A model generated the notes under the pieces. That model searched no databases. It saw only the letters and a list, made by a program, of their open reading frames with translations, and was not told where the DNA came from. DNA of 64,000 nt. Source: Streptomyces longhuiensis (GTDB lineage Bacteria > Actinomycetota > Actinomycetes > Streptomycetales > Streptomycetaceae). Shown here piece by piece: positions 52,709 to 60,869 of this stretch (within the stretch, counting starts at the first letter, position 1; every line of letters starts with the position of its first letter). The DNA lies in contig NZ_CP085173.1 of the NCBI RefSeq assembly GCF_020616555.1, positions 4,599,501 through 4,663,500 on the forward strand, in the 5' to 3' direction. Both the position numbers and the translations under genes were made by a program.

Positions 52709-53284
52709 ATGGCTGTAAGCCTGTCCAAGGGTGGCAACGTCTCGCTCACCAAGGAGGCTCCGGGCCTGACCGCCGTCACCGTGGGCCTCGGCTGGGACGT
52801 CCGCACCACCACCGGCACCGACTTCGACCTCGACGCCTCCGCGATCGCGGTGAACCCGCAGGGCAAGGTCTACTCGGACGGCCACTTCGTCTTCTTCAAC
52901 AACAAGGCGACGCCGGACCAGACCATCGTCCACACCGGTGACAACGTCACGGGCCAGGGCGAGGGCGACGACGAGCAGATCAACGTCAACCTGGCGGGCC
53001 TCCCGGCCGACATCGACAAGATCGTCTTCCCGGTCTCGATCTACGACGCGGAGAACCGCTCGCAGAACTTCGGCCAGGTGCGCAACGCGTTCATCCGCAT
53101 CGTCAACCAGGCCGGCGGCACCGAGATCGCCCGCTACGACCTCTCCGAGGACGCCGCCACCGAGACCGCCATGGTCTTCGGCGAGCTGTACCGCAACGGC
53201 GCGGAGTGGAAGTTCCGCGCGGTGGGCCAGGGTTACGCCTCGGGCCTCGTCGGCATCGCGCAGGACTTCGGCGTGAACGTCTGA
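52709..53284 (+). CDS. TerD family protein
   Basis: A 191-residue calcium-binding TerD/CABP-type protein. It has [30 protein letters not shown], the acidic Ca site FDLDASA, and [28 protein letters not shown]. TerD proteins are linked to tellurite and other stress resistance and in Streptomyces to differentiation. GAGGGAAGGA precedes the ATG. It is monocistronic, between its own promoter and a strong terminator. Confidence 0.95.
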   Translation: MAVSLSKGGNVSLTKEAPGLTAVTVGLGWDVRTTTGTDFDLDASAIAVNPQGKVYSDGHFVFFNNKATPDQTIVHTGDNVTGQGEGDDEQINVNLAGLPADIDKIVFPVSIYDAENRSQNFGQVRNAFIRIVNQAGGTEIARYDLSEDAATETAMVFGELYRNGAEWKFRAVGQGYASGLVGIAQDFGVNV

Positions 53285-53318
53285 CCTGAGCGGAGTCACC
53301 GCCGCAGCAAGGCAGTTG

Positions 53319-53355
53319 AAGGGCCCCGGCCGGGGAATACCCGGCCGGGGCCCTT
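53319..53355 (+). terminator. Terminator of the TerD gene
   Basis: A perfect 16-bp stem (53319-53334 with 53340-53355), loop GAATA, starts 34 bp after the TerD stop and ends in CTTCT. Confidence 0.9.
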
Positions 53356-53454
53356 CTGCGTGCGCTCGGCGAGCACTCTCCCGACCGACTCTTCCCTGTC
53401 AAGCGGCAAATAACGGACAGCCACCACCCGCATTCGGACACGAACTGTTAAATC

Positions 53455-53474
53455 TTTGACGGCGCCCTGTCAAA
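53455..53474 (+). promoter_or_regulatory. Inverted repeat upstream of the M4 protease
   Basis: TTTGAC-N8-GTCAAA has 6-bp perfect arms. It includes a -35-like TTGACG and lies about 90 bp before the protease start codon in an AT-richer patch. Candidate promoter or operator of a regulated extracellular enzyme. Confidence 0.4.
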
Positions 53475-53562
53475 CACAGTGCACCCGGTGTCACTCTCTC
53501 CCCGCGCCCCCCCACCCCGACGGGTCACCTCCCACGGGTCGTTGGACACAGAAGGAGTCCGA

Positions 53563-55200
53563 GTGACACACCACTCCCCCGCTCCCCGCACCGCCGGCCG
53601 CAGGACCGCCGCGAGGGCCACCGCTCTCGCCGCATCGGCCGCGATGGTCGTACTGGCTCTGCAGAGCGGCACCGCGGCGACCGCCGCCGACCGCACCGCC
53701 GGCGCCACGGCCGTGCCGCTCAGCGCGTCCCAGCGGGCCACCGCCCTCAAGGCCGCGCAGACCGACGCCCCGGCGGCCGCCCGCCAACTGGGCCTCGGCA
53801 GCGGGGAAAAGCTCGTCGTCCGCGATGTCGTCAAGGACGCCGACGGCACGACGCACACCCGCTACGAGCGGACCTACGACGGTCTGCCCGTGCTCGGCGG
53901 CGACCTCGTCACGCACACCGCGAAGAACGGCGACCTGAAGGGCGTCTCCAAGGCGCACAAGGGCTCGATATCCGTGGCGTCGACGGACGCCGCACTCGCC
54001 CCCACCGCCGCCAAGAAGTCGGCCGTCGCGGCCTCGGACGCCAAGAGCGCCACCGCGAAGAACGTCCGCAAGGTCGTCTGGGCCGCCTCCGGCACCCCGG
54101 CCCTCGCGTACGAGACGGTCGTGACCGGCAAACAGGCCGACGGGACGCCGAGCGAGCTGCACGTCGTCACCGACGCCGCCACCGGCAAGAAGCTGTACTC
54201 GTACGAGGGCATCGAGAACGGCACCGGCACCAGCGAGTACAGCGGCACCGTCACGGTGGGCAGCACGGCCTCGGCCGGCGGCGGGTTCGACCTCGTCGAC
54301 GGCGGACGCGGCGGCCACAAGACGTACGACCTGAACGGCGGGACGACCGGCACGGGCGCGCTCTTCCACGACGCCGACGACCGGTGGGGCGACGGCACGG
54401 TGACGAACCGCCAGACCGCCGCGGTCGACGCCGCGTACGGCGCGGCGGAGACGTGGGACTACTACAAGAGCGCGTTCAACCGGAACGGCATCGCGGGCGA
54501 CGGCAAGGCCGCGTACTCCCGCGTCCACTACGGCAACGCCTACGTCAACGCCTTCTGGTCCGACTCCTGCTTCTGCATGACGTACGGCGACGGACAGAAC
54601 AACCAGCGGCCGCTGACCGCCCTCGACGTGGCCGGCCACGAGATGAGCCACGGCCTGACCGCGTCCACGGCGGGGCTCAACTACAGCCGTGAGTCGGGCG
54701 GCCTGAACGAGGCCACCTCCGACATCTTCGGTACGTCGGTGGAGTTCTTCGCGAACAACAGCAGCGACGTCGGCGACTACCTCATCGGCGAGAAGATCGA
54801 CATCAACGGCAACGGCACCCCGCTGCGCTACATGGACAAGCCCAGCAAGGACGGCGGCTCCGCGGACTACTGGTCCAAGACCGTCGGCCGCCTCGACGTG
54901 CACTACTCGTCGGGCGTCGCCAACCACTTCTTCTACCTCCTGTCGGAGGGCAGCGGCGCCAAGACGATCAACGGCGTCTCCTACAACTCCCCGACGTCCA
55001 ACGGCGCTTCGCTCGCGGGCATCGGCCGGGCCAAGGCCGAGCAGATCTGGTACAAGGCCCTCTCCACGTACATGACGTCGACGACGAACTACGCGGCCGC
55101 TCGCACCGCCACTCTTCAGGCGGCGGGCGACCTGTACGGCGCGAACAGCGCCGAGCAGCAGGCCGTGGCGGCGACCTGGAGCGCCGTGAACGTGAAATAA
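53563..55200 (+). CDS. Secreted M4 family (thermolysin-like) metallopeptidase
   Basis: A 545-residue pre-pro-enzyme. The signal peptide (about 1-42) precedes an FTP/PepSY propeptide (about 50-215, THTRYERTYDGLPVLGGDLV) that folds and inhibits the catalytic domain. The zinc site is HEMSH (about 358) with the second-helix Glu in GGLNEATSDIFG. The C-terminal helix has the active-site His in SSGVANHFFYLL. It digests extracellular protein. GTG 53563 follows AAGGAG. Confidence 0.95.
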   Translation: MTHHSPAPRTAGRRTAARATALAASAAMVVLALQSGTAATAADRTAGATAVPLSASQRATALKAAQTDAPAAARQLGLGSGEKLVVRDVVKDADGTTHTRYERTYDGLPVLGGDLVTHTAKNGDLKGVSKAHKGSISVASTDAALAPTAAKKSAVAASDAKSATAKNVRKVVWAASGTPALAYETVVTGKQADGTPSELHVVTDAATGKKLYSYEGIENGTGTSEYSGTVTVGSTASAGGGFDLVDGGRGGHKTYDLNGGTTGTGALFHDADDRWGDGTVTNRQTAAVDAAYGAAETWDYYKSAFNRNGIAGDGKAAYSRVHYGNAYVNAFWSDSCFCMTYGDGQNNQRPLTALDVAGHEMSHGLTASTAGLNYSRESGGLNEATSDIFGTSVEFFANNSSDVGDYLIGEKIDINGNGTPLRYMDKPSKDGGSADYWSKTVGRLDVHYSSGVANHFFYLLSEGSGAKTINGVSYNSPTSNGASLAGIGRAKAEQIWYKALSTYMTSTTNYAAARTATLQAAGDLYGANSAEQQAVAATWSAVNVK

Positions 55201-55221
55201 CCCTGCTCGAAAGGGAATTCG

Positions 55222-55253
55222 GCCGGGCCATCCGCCACTACGGATGGTCCGGC
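55222..55253. terminator. Bidirectional terminator between the two peptidase genes
   Basis: Two 13-nt arms (55222-55234 and 55241-55253) form a stem with one G-T pair and loop CCACTA, followed by CTTT. The M1 peptidase stop codon lies in the loop, so the hairpin includes the last codons of that gene. Confidence 0.85.
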
Positions 55254-56620
55254 TTTCCGTTTCCGTACAGCCAGTCGTCCCAGACGGGCCCCAGATCCTT
55301 GCCCGGGTTCTGCTTCTCCACATACGCGGTGAAGTCGGCGGTGTCCGCGTTCCCGTACTTGTGGTCGGCGGGCCAGCTCTTGAGCAGCTCGAAGAACTTG
55401 GCGTCCCCGACCGTCTCGCGGATCTTGTGCAGCACCATCGCGCCGCGCTCGTAGACGGGCGGGGCCGAGATGTTCGCGGCCCCGGACGGCTTGGCGGGCG
55501 GGAAGGCCCAGATCGCGTTCCCGCTGCCCTTCGCGTAGTAGCGGTCGAACGTGTCCTGCGCGCTGTCGCCGCCGTGCTGTTCCTGCCAGAGCCATTCGGC
55601 GTAGGTCGCGAAGCCCTCGTTGAGCCACATGTCCCGCCAGGACTTCGGCGTGACGGAGTCCCCGTACCACTCGTGGGCCATCTCGTGGACGAGCGTGGAC
55701 AGCGGAGGGGTGCCGGGGAAGACGGGCCGGTTCTGGGTCTCCAGCGCGTACCCGGCGTCGTTCTCCCGGTCGACGACGGCGCCGGTGGAGGAGAAGGGGT
55801 AGGGGCCGAAGGTCTTCGACTCCCAGGCCATGACGTCCGGGATCCTGGTCAGGACCTTGGCGCTCGCGGCCGCCTCGACCGGGTCCACGGCGGTGTACAC
55901 GGGCAGCCCGTCGGGCGTCTTGTAGGCCTTGGTCTCGAACTTCCCGATCGCCAGCATCGCCAGATAACTGGCCATGGGCTGCGGGACGTGCCAGTCGAAC
56001 GTCGTCCGCCCGCCGGCCGTCCGCTCCTTCGTCAGCTCCCCGTTGGACACGGCCTTCAGACCCTTGGGGACGGTGACACGGATGTCGTACGTCGCCTTGT
56101 CGGAGGGGTGGTTGTTCCCGGGGAACCAGGCCATGGACCCGGTGGGCTCGCCGAGCGCGAGGGCCCCGTCCTCCGTGGGGAGCCAGCCCTCCGCTGAGCC
56201 GTCCGGGTCGGTGATGGTCTCGGGCTTCCCGGAGTACCGCACGACCGTGCGGAACTCGGAGCCCTTCCGCAGCCATTCGGCCGGCCGGATCGTCAGCTCG
56301 TGCCCGGCCCGCTCGAACGTGGCCTTCTCCCCGTCGACGGTGACGCTCTCGACGGTCAGGCCCTTGAGGTCGAGGTTGAACGCGCTGAGGTCCTGGGTGG
56401 CCTTCGCGGTGATGTCGGCGGTGCCCGTCAGCCGGTGCCGGTCGGCGTCGAGGGTGAGGGTGTAGTGCGTGGCGTCGTAGCCGCCGTTGCCCAGCTTCGG
56501 AAAGTACGGGTCCCGCACGCCCGCGGCACCCGGCGTGCCGTGGTCACCGGCGGCGGAACAGGCGCCGAGGGCCAGGACGAGCGCGAGGACGGCGGAGGCG
56601 GATCGTGGGCTGTGGGGCAC
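55238..56620 (-). CDS. M1 family metallopeptidase lipoprotein
   Basis: A 460-residue exported aminopeptidase-like protein. The lipobox LGAC lipidates Cys21. The N-terminal saddle domain (DATHYTLTLDADRHRLTGTADI) is followed by the zinc site HEMAHEWYGD (about 310) with the downstream Glu in WLNEGFATYAEWLW. At the exopeptidase-motif position it has GYALETQNRP, not GAMEN, so classical aminopeptidase specificity is doubtful. It lacks the large C-terminal helical domain of PepN. It is probably on the cell surface. Confidence 0.92.
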   Translation of the reverse strand: MPHSPRSASAVLALVLALGACSAAGDHGTPGAAGVRDPYFPKLGNGGYDATHYTLTLDADRHRLTGTADITAKATQDLSAFNLDLKGLTVESVTVDGEKATFERAGHELTIRPAEWLRKGSEFRTVVRYSGKPETITDPDGSAEGWLPTEDGALALGEPTGSMAWFPGNNHPSDKATYDIRVTVPKGLKAVSNGELTKERTAGGRTTFDWHVPQPMASYLAMLAIGKFETKAYKTPDGLPVYTAVDPVEAAASAKVLTRIPDVMAWESKTFGPYPFSSTGAVVDRENDAGYALETQNRPVFPGTPPLSTLVHEMAHEWYGDSVTPKSWRDMWLNEGFATYAEWLWQEQHGGDSAQDTFDRYYAKGSGNAIWAFPPAKPSGAANISAPPVYERGAMVLHKIRETVGDAKFFELLKSWPADHKYGNADTADFTAYVEKQNPGKDLGPVWDDWLYGNGKPDHP

Positions 56621-56643
56621 TTGACGATCGTAGGGGCGAACGC

Positions 56644-56679
56644 CGTGGAGGCGCCTCCCGGTCGGCGGGCGCCTCCACG
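56644..56679. terminator. Hairpin between hbpS and the M1 peptidase gene
   Basis: CGTGGAGGCGCC (56644-56655) pairs perfectly with 56668-56679 over 12 bp. It follows the hbpS stop in the direction of hbpS transcription. Confidence 0.75.
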
Positions 56680-56696
56680 TCGGTGGGGGGTCGCGA

Positions 56697-57251
56697 CTAG
56701 CGGTTCAGCGCGGCGACACCGGCCTGCGCGAACTTCTCGTCCAGGTCTCCCGAGGGCGCACCCGCGACGCCGATGCCCGCGACCGGGGCGCCGTTCGCCG
56801 CGACGGGCGCGCCGCCCGCGAGGAACAGGGTGCCCGGGATGTCCTTCAGGTTCGGGGCCTGCTCGAGGCGCTTGGCGAGCTCGGACGTCGGCGCGTTCCA
56901 GGACACCGCGGTGTACGCCTTCTTCACGGCGGACTCGTACGACTGCGGGCCGGCGCCGTCGCCGCGGAGGGTGACGATCGTGTTGCCGTTGCGGTCGACG
57001 ACGGCGACGGAGACGCGCTGGTTCTCCTTCTTCGCGGCGTCGAGGGCGGCCTGCGCGGCCTTCGTGGCGGCGGCCGTGGTCAGGTGCGTGGACTGGGTGA
57101 GGTTCCTGGCCGGGGCGTCCGCGGTCACGGCGGCGGGGGCGGCGGCCGGGGCGGACGCGCTGGCCGAGACCGCGCCGAAGGTACCGGCGACGACGCCGGC
57201 GAGGACGGCGCCACCGGTCAGGACACGGGCGCGCTTCGAGATCTTCTTCAT
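56697..57251 (-). CDS. hbpS: Secreted heme-binding protein of the GlcG/HbpS family
   Basis: A 184-residue exported protein. The basic N-terminus MKKISKRARV and hydrophobic core form a signal peptide (about 1-32). The GlcG/HbpS domain has AATKAAQAALDAAKKENQRVSVAVVDRNGN, ESAVKKAYTAVSWN and GGAPVAANGAPVAGIGVAG. HbpS binds heme and modulates the membrane kinase SenS during redox stress in Streptomyces. The divergent neighbours are a matching kinase and regulator, which supports this assignment. Confidence 0.9.
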   Translation of the reverse strand: MKKISKRARVLTGGAVLAGVVAGTFGAVSASASAPAAAPAAVTADAPARNLTQSTHLTTAAATKAAQAALDAAKKENQRVSVAVVDRNGNTIVTLRGDGAGPQSYESAVKKAYTAVSWNAPTSELAKRLEQAPNLKDIPGTLFLAGGAPVAANGAPVAGIGVAGAPSGDLDEKFAQAGVAALNR

Positions 57252-57385
57252 GACGGGTGCTCCTTGGAGGCGGTCGGGTCGGTCAGAGGCGGTCGGTGAG
57301 TCGCTCTGGTATCGATCCTCAGGCCGGAAACCGGGCCGCACCGTCGACGTACCGGCTGCGACCGGAGCGCGGCTCGGCTGACGTC

Positions 57386-57409
57386 CGGGTCAGCCGATCG
57401 GTTGACCCG
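57386..57409. promoter_or_regulatory. Inverted repeat between hbpS and senS
   Basis: CGGGTCA-N10-TGACCCG, 7-bp perfect arms centred two turns apart, lies 22 bp before senS in the divergent promoter region. Candidate SenR operator. Confidence 0.5.
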
Positions 57410-57431
57410 CGTACCGCCCGAGCAGGCCACA

Positions 57432-58715
57432 ATGGGGGTGTTTGACCAGTTCAGCAGCGCGATCGCGGTGCGGTGGCCCAAGCTTCCGCAGCACCGAGGC
57501 GGAGCGGCGACGGAAGCGGAGAGGGGTACGGGCGTGGCACACGGGACGCGGGATCCGGACGCCCGCTGGCTGGCGGCGGTGATGCACACCGCGTTCTTCC
57601 TGCTGCTCGGCGGAGCCCTCGCCCGGTTCCTGCTGCGCCACCCCGGCGAGGCCCGCACCCCGTGGATCATCGCGCTGTCCGTGGTCCTGGCCGCCCTGTA
57701 CGTGCTCGGCCCCGCGCTCGGCCCGGGCATCGGCACCCGCCCCACCCCGCGCCGCCTCACCTGGCTGGCCCTGGTCGTCGCCGTGTGGGTGGTCCTCGTC
57801 GTCCTCGCGCCGAGCTTCGCGTGGTGCGCGGTCCCGCTCTTCTACACGGGCCTGCGCACCCTGCCCGCCCGCGCCGCGCTCGTCCTGATCGGCGTACTCA
57901 CGGTGTTCGTCGTCGGGGCGCAGCTGCGTCTCGCGGGGGATTTCGACCCGAACCTGCTGCTCGCGCCGCCGGCCGTCGCGGCCCTGGCGACCGCCGTCTT
58001 CGTCCACATGGAGCGTCAGGCGGAACGCCAGCGCGCCCTGATCGACGACCTGGTGCGCACCCGCAGGGAACTCGCCGCGACGGAGCGCCGCGAGGGGACG
58101 CTCGCCGAGCGCCAGCGCCTGTCGATGGAGATCCACGACACGCTCGCCCAGTCCCTGTCGAGCCAGCAGATGCTGCTCCAGGCGGCGGACCGGCTGTGGG
58201 ACGCCGACCCCGAGCGGGCCCGCGCCCATGTGCGGACCGCGGAGTCGGTGACCGAGCGGGGCCTCGTGGAGGCACGCCGGTTCGTGCACGACCTGGCGCC
58301 GGCGGATCTCGCGGGCGGCGGCCTGGACGAGGCGCTGCGCACGCTGGCGGCGCGGGAGTCGGAGGCGGGGCTCGCGGTCCGCTTCCACGCGGAGGGCACC
58401 CCGGCCCCGCTGCCCGACCGGGTCGAGTCCGCGCTGCTGAGGATCGCGCAGGGCGCCCTGGCGAACGTACGGGAGCACGCGGACGCGACGGCCGCCGCGA
58501 TCACGCTGACGCACCTCGGCGACCAGGTCGTCCTCGACATCGCGGACAACGGCCGCGGCTTCACACCCGAGCCCCCGCGGAAGTCGGGCGTGCGCGGGCA
58601 CGGCCTTCCGGCGATCCGGGCGCGCACGCGGCAGCTGGGTGGCACCCTGACGATCGAGTCGGCGCCGGGCGAGGGCACGGTGCTGTCGGTGGCGATTCCG
58701 CTGGAGGCCTCATGA
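57432..58715 (+). CDS. senS: Sensor histidine kinase (SenS-type)
   Basis: A 427-residue kinase with about five transmembrane segments (residues 55-190: FFLLLGGALARFLL, IIALSVVLAALYVL, WLALVVAVWVVLVVLA and two more). A HisKA_3 domain has RLSMEIHDTLAQSLS (phospho-His about 234). The ATPase domain has ALANVREHADAT (N box), DIADNGRGF and GHGLPAIRAR (G boxes). It probably senses HbpS outside the membrane. ATG 57432 is chosen. GTG 57402 is possible. It is coupled to senR by ATGA. Confidence 0.88.
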   Translation: MGVFDQFSSAIAVRWPKLPQHRGGAATEAERGTGVAHGTRDPDARWLAAVMHTAFFLLLGGALARFLLRHPGEARTPWIIALSVVLAALYVLGPALGPGIGTRPTPRRLTWLALVVAVWVVLVVLAPSFAWCAVPLFYTGLRTLPARAALVLIGVLTVFVVGAQLRLAGDFDPNLLLAPPAVAALATAVFVHMERQAERQRALIDDLVRTRRELAATERREGTLAERQRLSMEIHDTLAQSLSSQQMLLQAADRLWDADPERARAHVRTAESVTERGLVEARRFVHDLAPADLAGGGLDEALRTLAARESEAGLAVRFHAEGTPAPLPDRVESALLRIAQGALANVREHADATAAAITLTHLGDQVVLDIADNGRGFTPEPPRKSGVRGHGLPAIRARTRQLGGTLTIESAPGEGTVLSVAIPLEAS

Positions 58716-59353
58716 GTGACCCCGTACGGCTGCTGGTGTGCGACGACCACGTGGTGGTGCGCGCGGGACTGCTCGCCCTGCTCGGCAGCGCGCCCGGCAT
58801 CGAGGTCGTGGGCGAGGCCGGCACGGGCGACGAGGCGGTGGCGCTCGCCGCGAAGCTGACGCCGGACGTCGTTCTCATGGACCTCCAGCTGGGCGAGGGC
58901 ATCGACGGCGTGGAAGCGACGCGGCGCATCACGACCGCGCCGCCCGAGGGGGGCCCGCGCCCGCACGTCCTGGTCCTGACCACGTACGACACGGACGCCG
59001 ACATCACCCGGGCCATCGAGGCGGGCGCCACGGGATACCTCCTCAAGGCGGAGCGTCCCGAGGAGCTGTTCGCCGCGATCCAGGCCGCCGCCGAGGGCCG
59101 TACGACGCTGTCCCCGCCGGTCGCGAGCCGCGTCATGGCGCGCATGCGCAGCCCGCGCCCGTCCCTCACGGACCGCGAGCGCGACATCCTCGGCCAGCTC
59201 GCCCAGGGCCTGGGCAACCGGGACATCGCCCGCGCGCTGTTCATCAGCGAGGCCACGGTGAAGACCCACCTGGGCCGGATCTACGACAAGCTCGGCGTGG
59301 ACACCCGGGCGGGCGCGGTGGCGGTGGCGAAGGAGCAGCGGCTGCTGGGCTGA
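58712..59353 (+). CDS. senR: LuxR-type response regulator (SenR-type)
   Basis: A 213-residue NarL/FixJ response regulator. The receiver has D11-D12, the phospho-acceptor D56 in VVLMDLQ, the T in LVLTTYD and K in YLLKAERP. A LuxR helix-turn-helix forms the C-terminus (LTDRERDILGQLAQGLGNRDIAR...SEATVKTHLGRIYDKLG). It overlaps senS by 4 nt. By homology it controls hbpS and a catalase-peroxidase locus. Confidence 0.92.
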   Translation: MSDPVRLLVCDDHVVVRAGLLALLGSAPGIEVVGEAGTGDEAVALAAKLTPDVVLMDLQLGEGIDGVEATRRITTAPPEGGPRPHVLVLTTYDTDADITRAIEAGATGYLLKAERPEELFAAIQAAAEGRTTLSPPVASRVMARMRSPRPSLTDRERDILGQLAQGLGNRDIARALFISEATVKTHLGRIYDKLGVDTRAGAVAVAKEQRLLG

Positions 59354-59476
59354 GCGCGTCCCGACCGCCGGGGCGCCTGTGCGGATGTGACGGCCGCGGC
59401 GACCCGTGACAGCCGTGCGCGCAGCCCCTCCCGCCCATGAACGGCACCCCGTCCCGGCCGTGACACCATCACTAAC

Positions 59477-59986
59477 GTGCTCGACATCGGCTACGCCCTC
59501 TCCCGCCGCTTCCCCGACCCTCCGCAGACGGACTTCCGTCGCGCGGACGTCCACGCGCTGCGGCACGACCTGTTCGCCGGCGACGTCTACCTCGCCGACA
59601 CCAAGGCCGACCGGGAGCTGTCCACAGCCTGGGGATGGGTTCCGGTGCTGGACTTCGCCTGGGCGCTGTGCGACATCGTCGAGCAGCTGGACCGTGACCC
59701 GCGCGGCAGCCGCGCGTCGAGGCCGCAGTACGCCGAGCTCGACTTCACCGAGTCGACGGACCGGATGCTCTTCGAGCGCCGCTTCGGGTGGGTCGACATC
59801 GAGGCCGACTGGATGGAGGCGGACGAGCCGCCCCTGACGTTCTCCCACACCGAGCTGCGCCGCGAGGCCCGCGACTTCCTGCACGACGTGATCGCCGACC
59901 TCACCGACATGCACGAGGACCTGGCGGACAACCCCGCGATCTGGGACCTCCAGGCCCGCTTCCCCCGCGTCCCGGACGAGCGCTAG
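59477..59986 (+). CDS. Hypothetical protein
   Basis: A 169-residue soluble, acidic protein beginning LDIGYALSRRFPDPPQTDFRRADVHALRHDLFAGD after GTG 59477. It includes WGWVPVLDFAWALCDIVEQLD and a C-terminal helical part (REARDFLHDVIADLTDMHEDL). Coding statistics are typical for Streptomyces and it looks conserved, but I do not recognise a functional family. No ribosome site is obvious at the start. Confidence 0.72.
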   Translation: MLDIGYALSRRFPDPPQTDFRRADVHALRHDLFAGDVYLADTKADRELSTAWGWVPVLDFAWALCDIVEQLDRDPRGSRASRPQYAELDFTESTDRMLFERRFGWVDIEADWMEADEPPLTFSHTELRREARDFLHDVIADLTDMHEDLADNPAIWDLQARFPRVPDER

Positions 59987-60008
59987 CCCCCACCTCCGTC
60001 AGCCGCCC

Positions 60009-60710
60009 CTACTCCACCCGCACCCCGATCTGCGCCGCGAACGCCGGTGCCAGGTCGAAGAGCTGGGCCGGGCTGATCACGGCACCGGCCAGCCGGTCCA
60101 CGCCGCGCGCGATCCCCAGCTCGGCCACGCCCCGCAGATCCACGTCCGCCATCACGGCGCCCGTGAAGTCCGCACCCCGCACCACGCAGCCCGGGAACTC
60201 CACCCGGTCCAGGCGCGCGCCCCCGAAGTCCGGCTCCACCAGCACGCATCCGTCGAAGACGACGTCCTTCAGGCGCGCCTTGCGCAGGTTCAGGTACTCG
60301 ATCTTCCCGCCGCGCACCACGACCCGCTCCAGCGCGCTCCCGTGCAGCTGGACCCCGCCGAGCCGGGCGTCGGCCACCTCGACGTCCCGCAGGGTCGCCT
60401 CCGCGAGGTCCGTGCCCACACCCCGTATCCCCGTCAGCGTGGAATCGAGGATCCGGGCGCGGGTCAGCCGCGTCTCGTCGAGCCCGCACCCTTCGAGCGC
60501 GCAGTCCATGAAGCGGGCGCCCCCGCCGTCCTGCCCGGTGAAGTCGGCCGCCGTGAACTCCACCCCGTCGTAGTCCCCGTCCGGCTCGAGCTCGCCGCCG
60601 GTCCAGGGCGCCAGCGGGGGCAGCCGCACCTCGGGCCGCCGCGCCTTCTTCACCGCCGCCGGTTTCGCCGACGCCGCCTTCGCCGGCCTCACCACTCGTT
60701 TCTCCGCCAT
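60009..60710 (-). CDS. Pentapeptide-repeat protein
   Basis: A 233-residue protein. After a basic Ala/Lys-rich N-terminus come A(D/N)Lxx-like repeats (FTAADFTGQ, LDETRLTRARILDSTLTG, ATLRDVEVADARLGG, FGGARLDRVEF, RGADFTGAVMADVDLRG) over about residues 50-205. These predict a right-handed quadrilateral beta-helix. Some such proteins mimic DNA and protect gyrase. Here the role is unknown. ATG 60710 gives a tidy N-terminus. Confidence 0.88.
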   Translation of the reverse strand: MAEKRVVRPAKAASAKPAAVKKARRPEVRLPPLAPWTGGELEPDGDYDGVEFTAADFTGQDGGGARFMDCALEGCGLDETRLTRARILDSTLTGIRGVGTDLAEATLRDVEVADARLGGVQLHGSALERVVVRGGKIEYLNLRKARLKDVVFDGCVLVEPDFGGARLDRVEFPGCVVRGADFTGAVMADVDLRGVAELGIARGVDRLAGAVISPAQLFDLAPAFAAQIGVRVE

Positions 60711-60806
60711 GCCCCCATGCTGCCCGCCGCCACTGACAATCGGTGACCGCCGCCGCTCCCCCGCCCATGTCACATTCCGCCGCGCACAGCCGTCGTAAGT
60801 CGTAAA

Positions 60807-60842
60807 GGCACAGGCACAGGCACAGGCACGGACACAGGCACA
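60807..60842 (+). repeat. Hexanucleotide tandem repeat (GGCACA) x6
   Basis: Six units, three GGCACA then GGCACG, GACACA and GGCACA, run head to tail 27 bp before the start of the FAD oxidoreductase gene. They lie between any promoter and the ribosome site (GAAGGGG), a position where copy-number change could tune expression. Confidence 0.9.
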
Positions 60843-60869
60843 GCACCCAACCCGAAGGGGAACAGCGGC

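Noticed and set aside
60807..60842. CRISPR array
   Set aside because: Units are 6 bp and contiguous, with no spacers and no cas genes.
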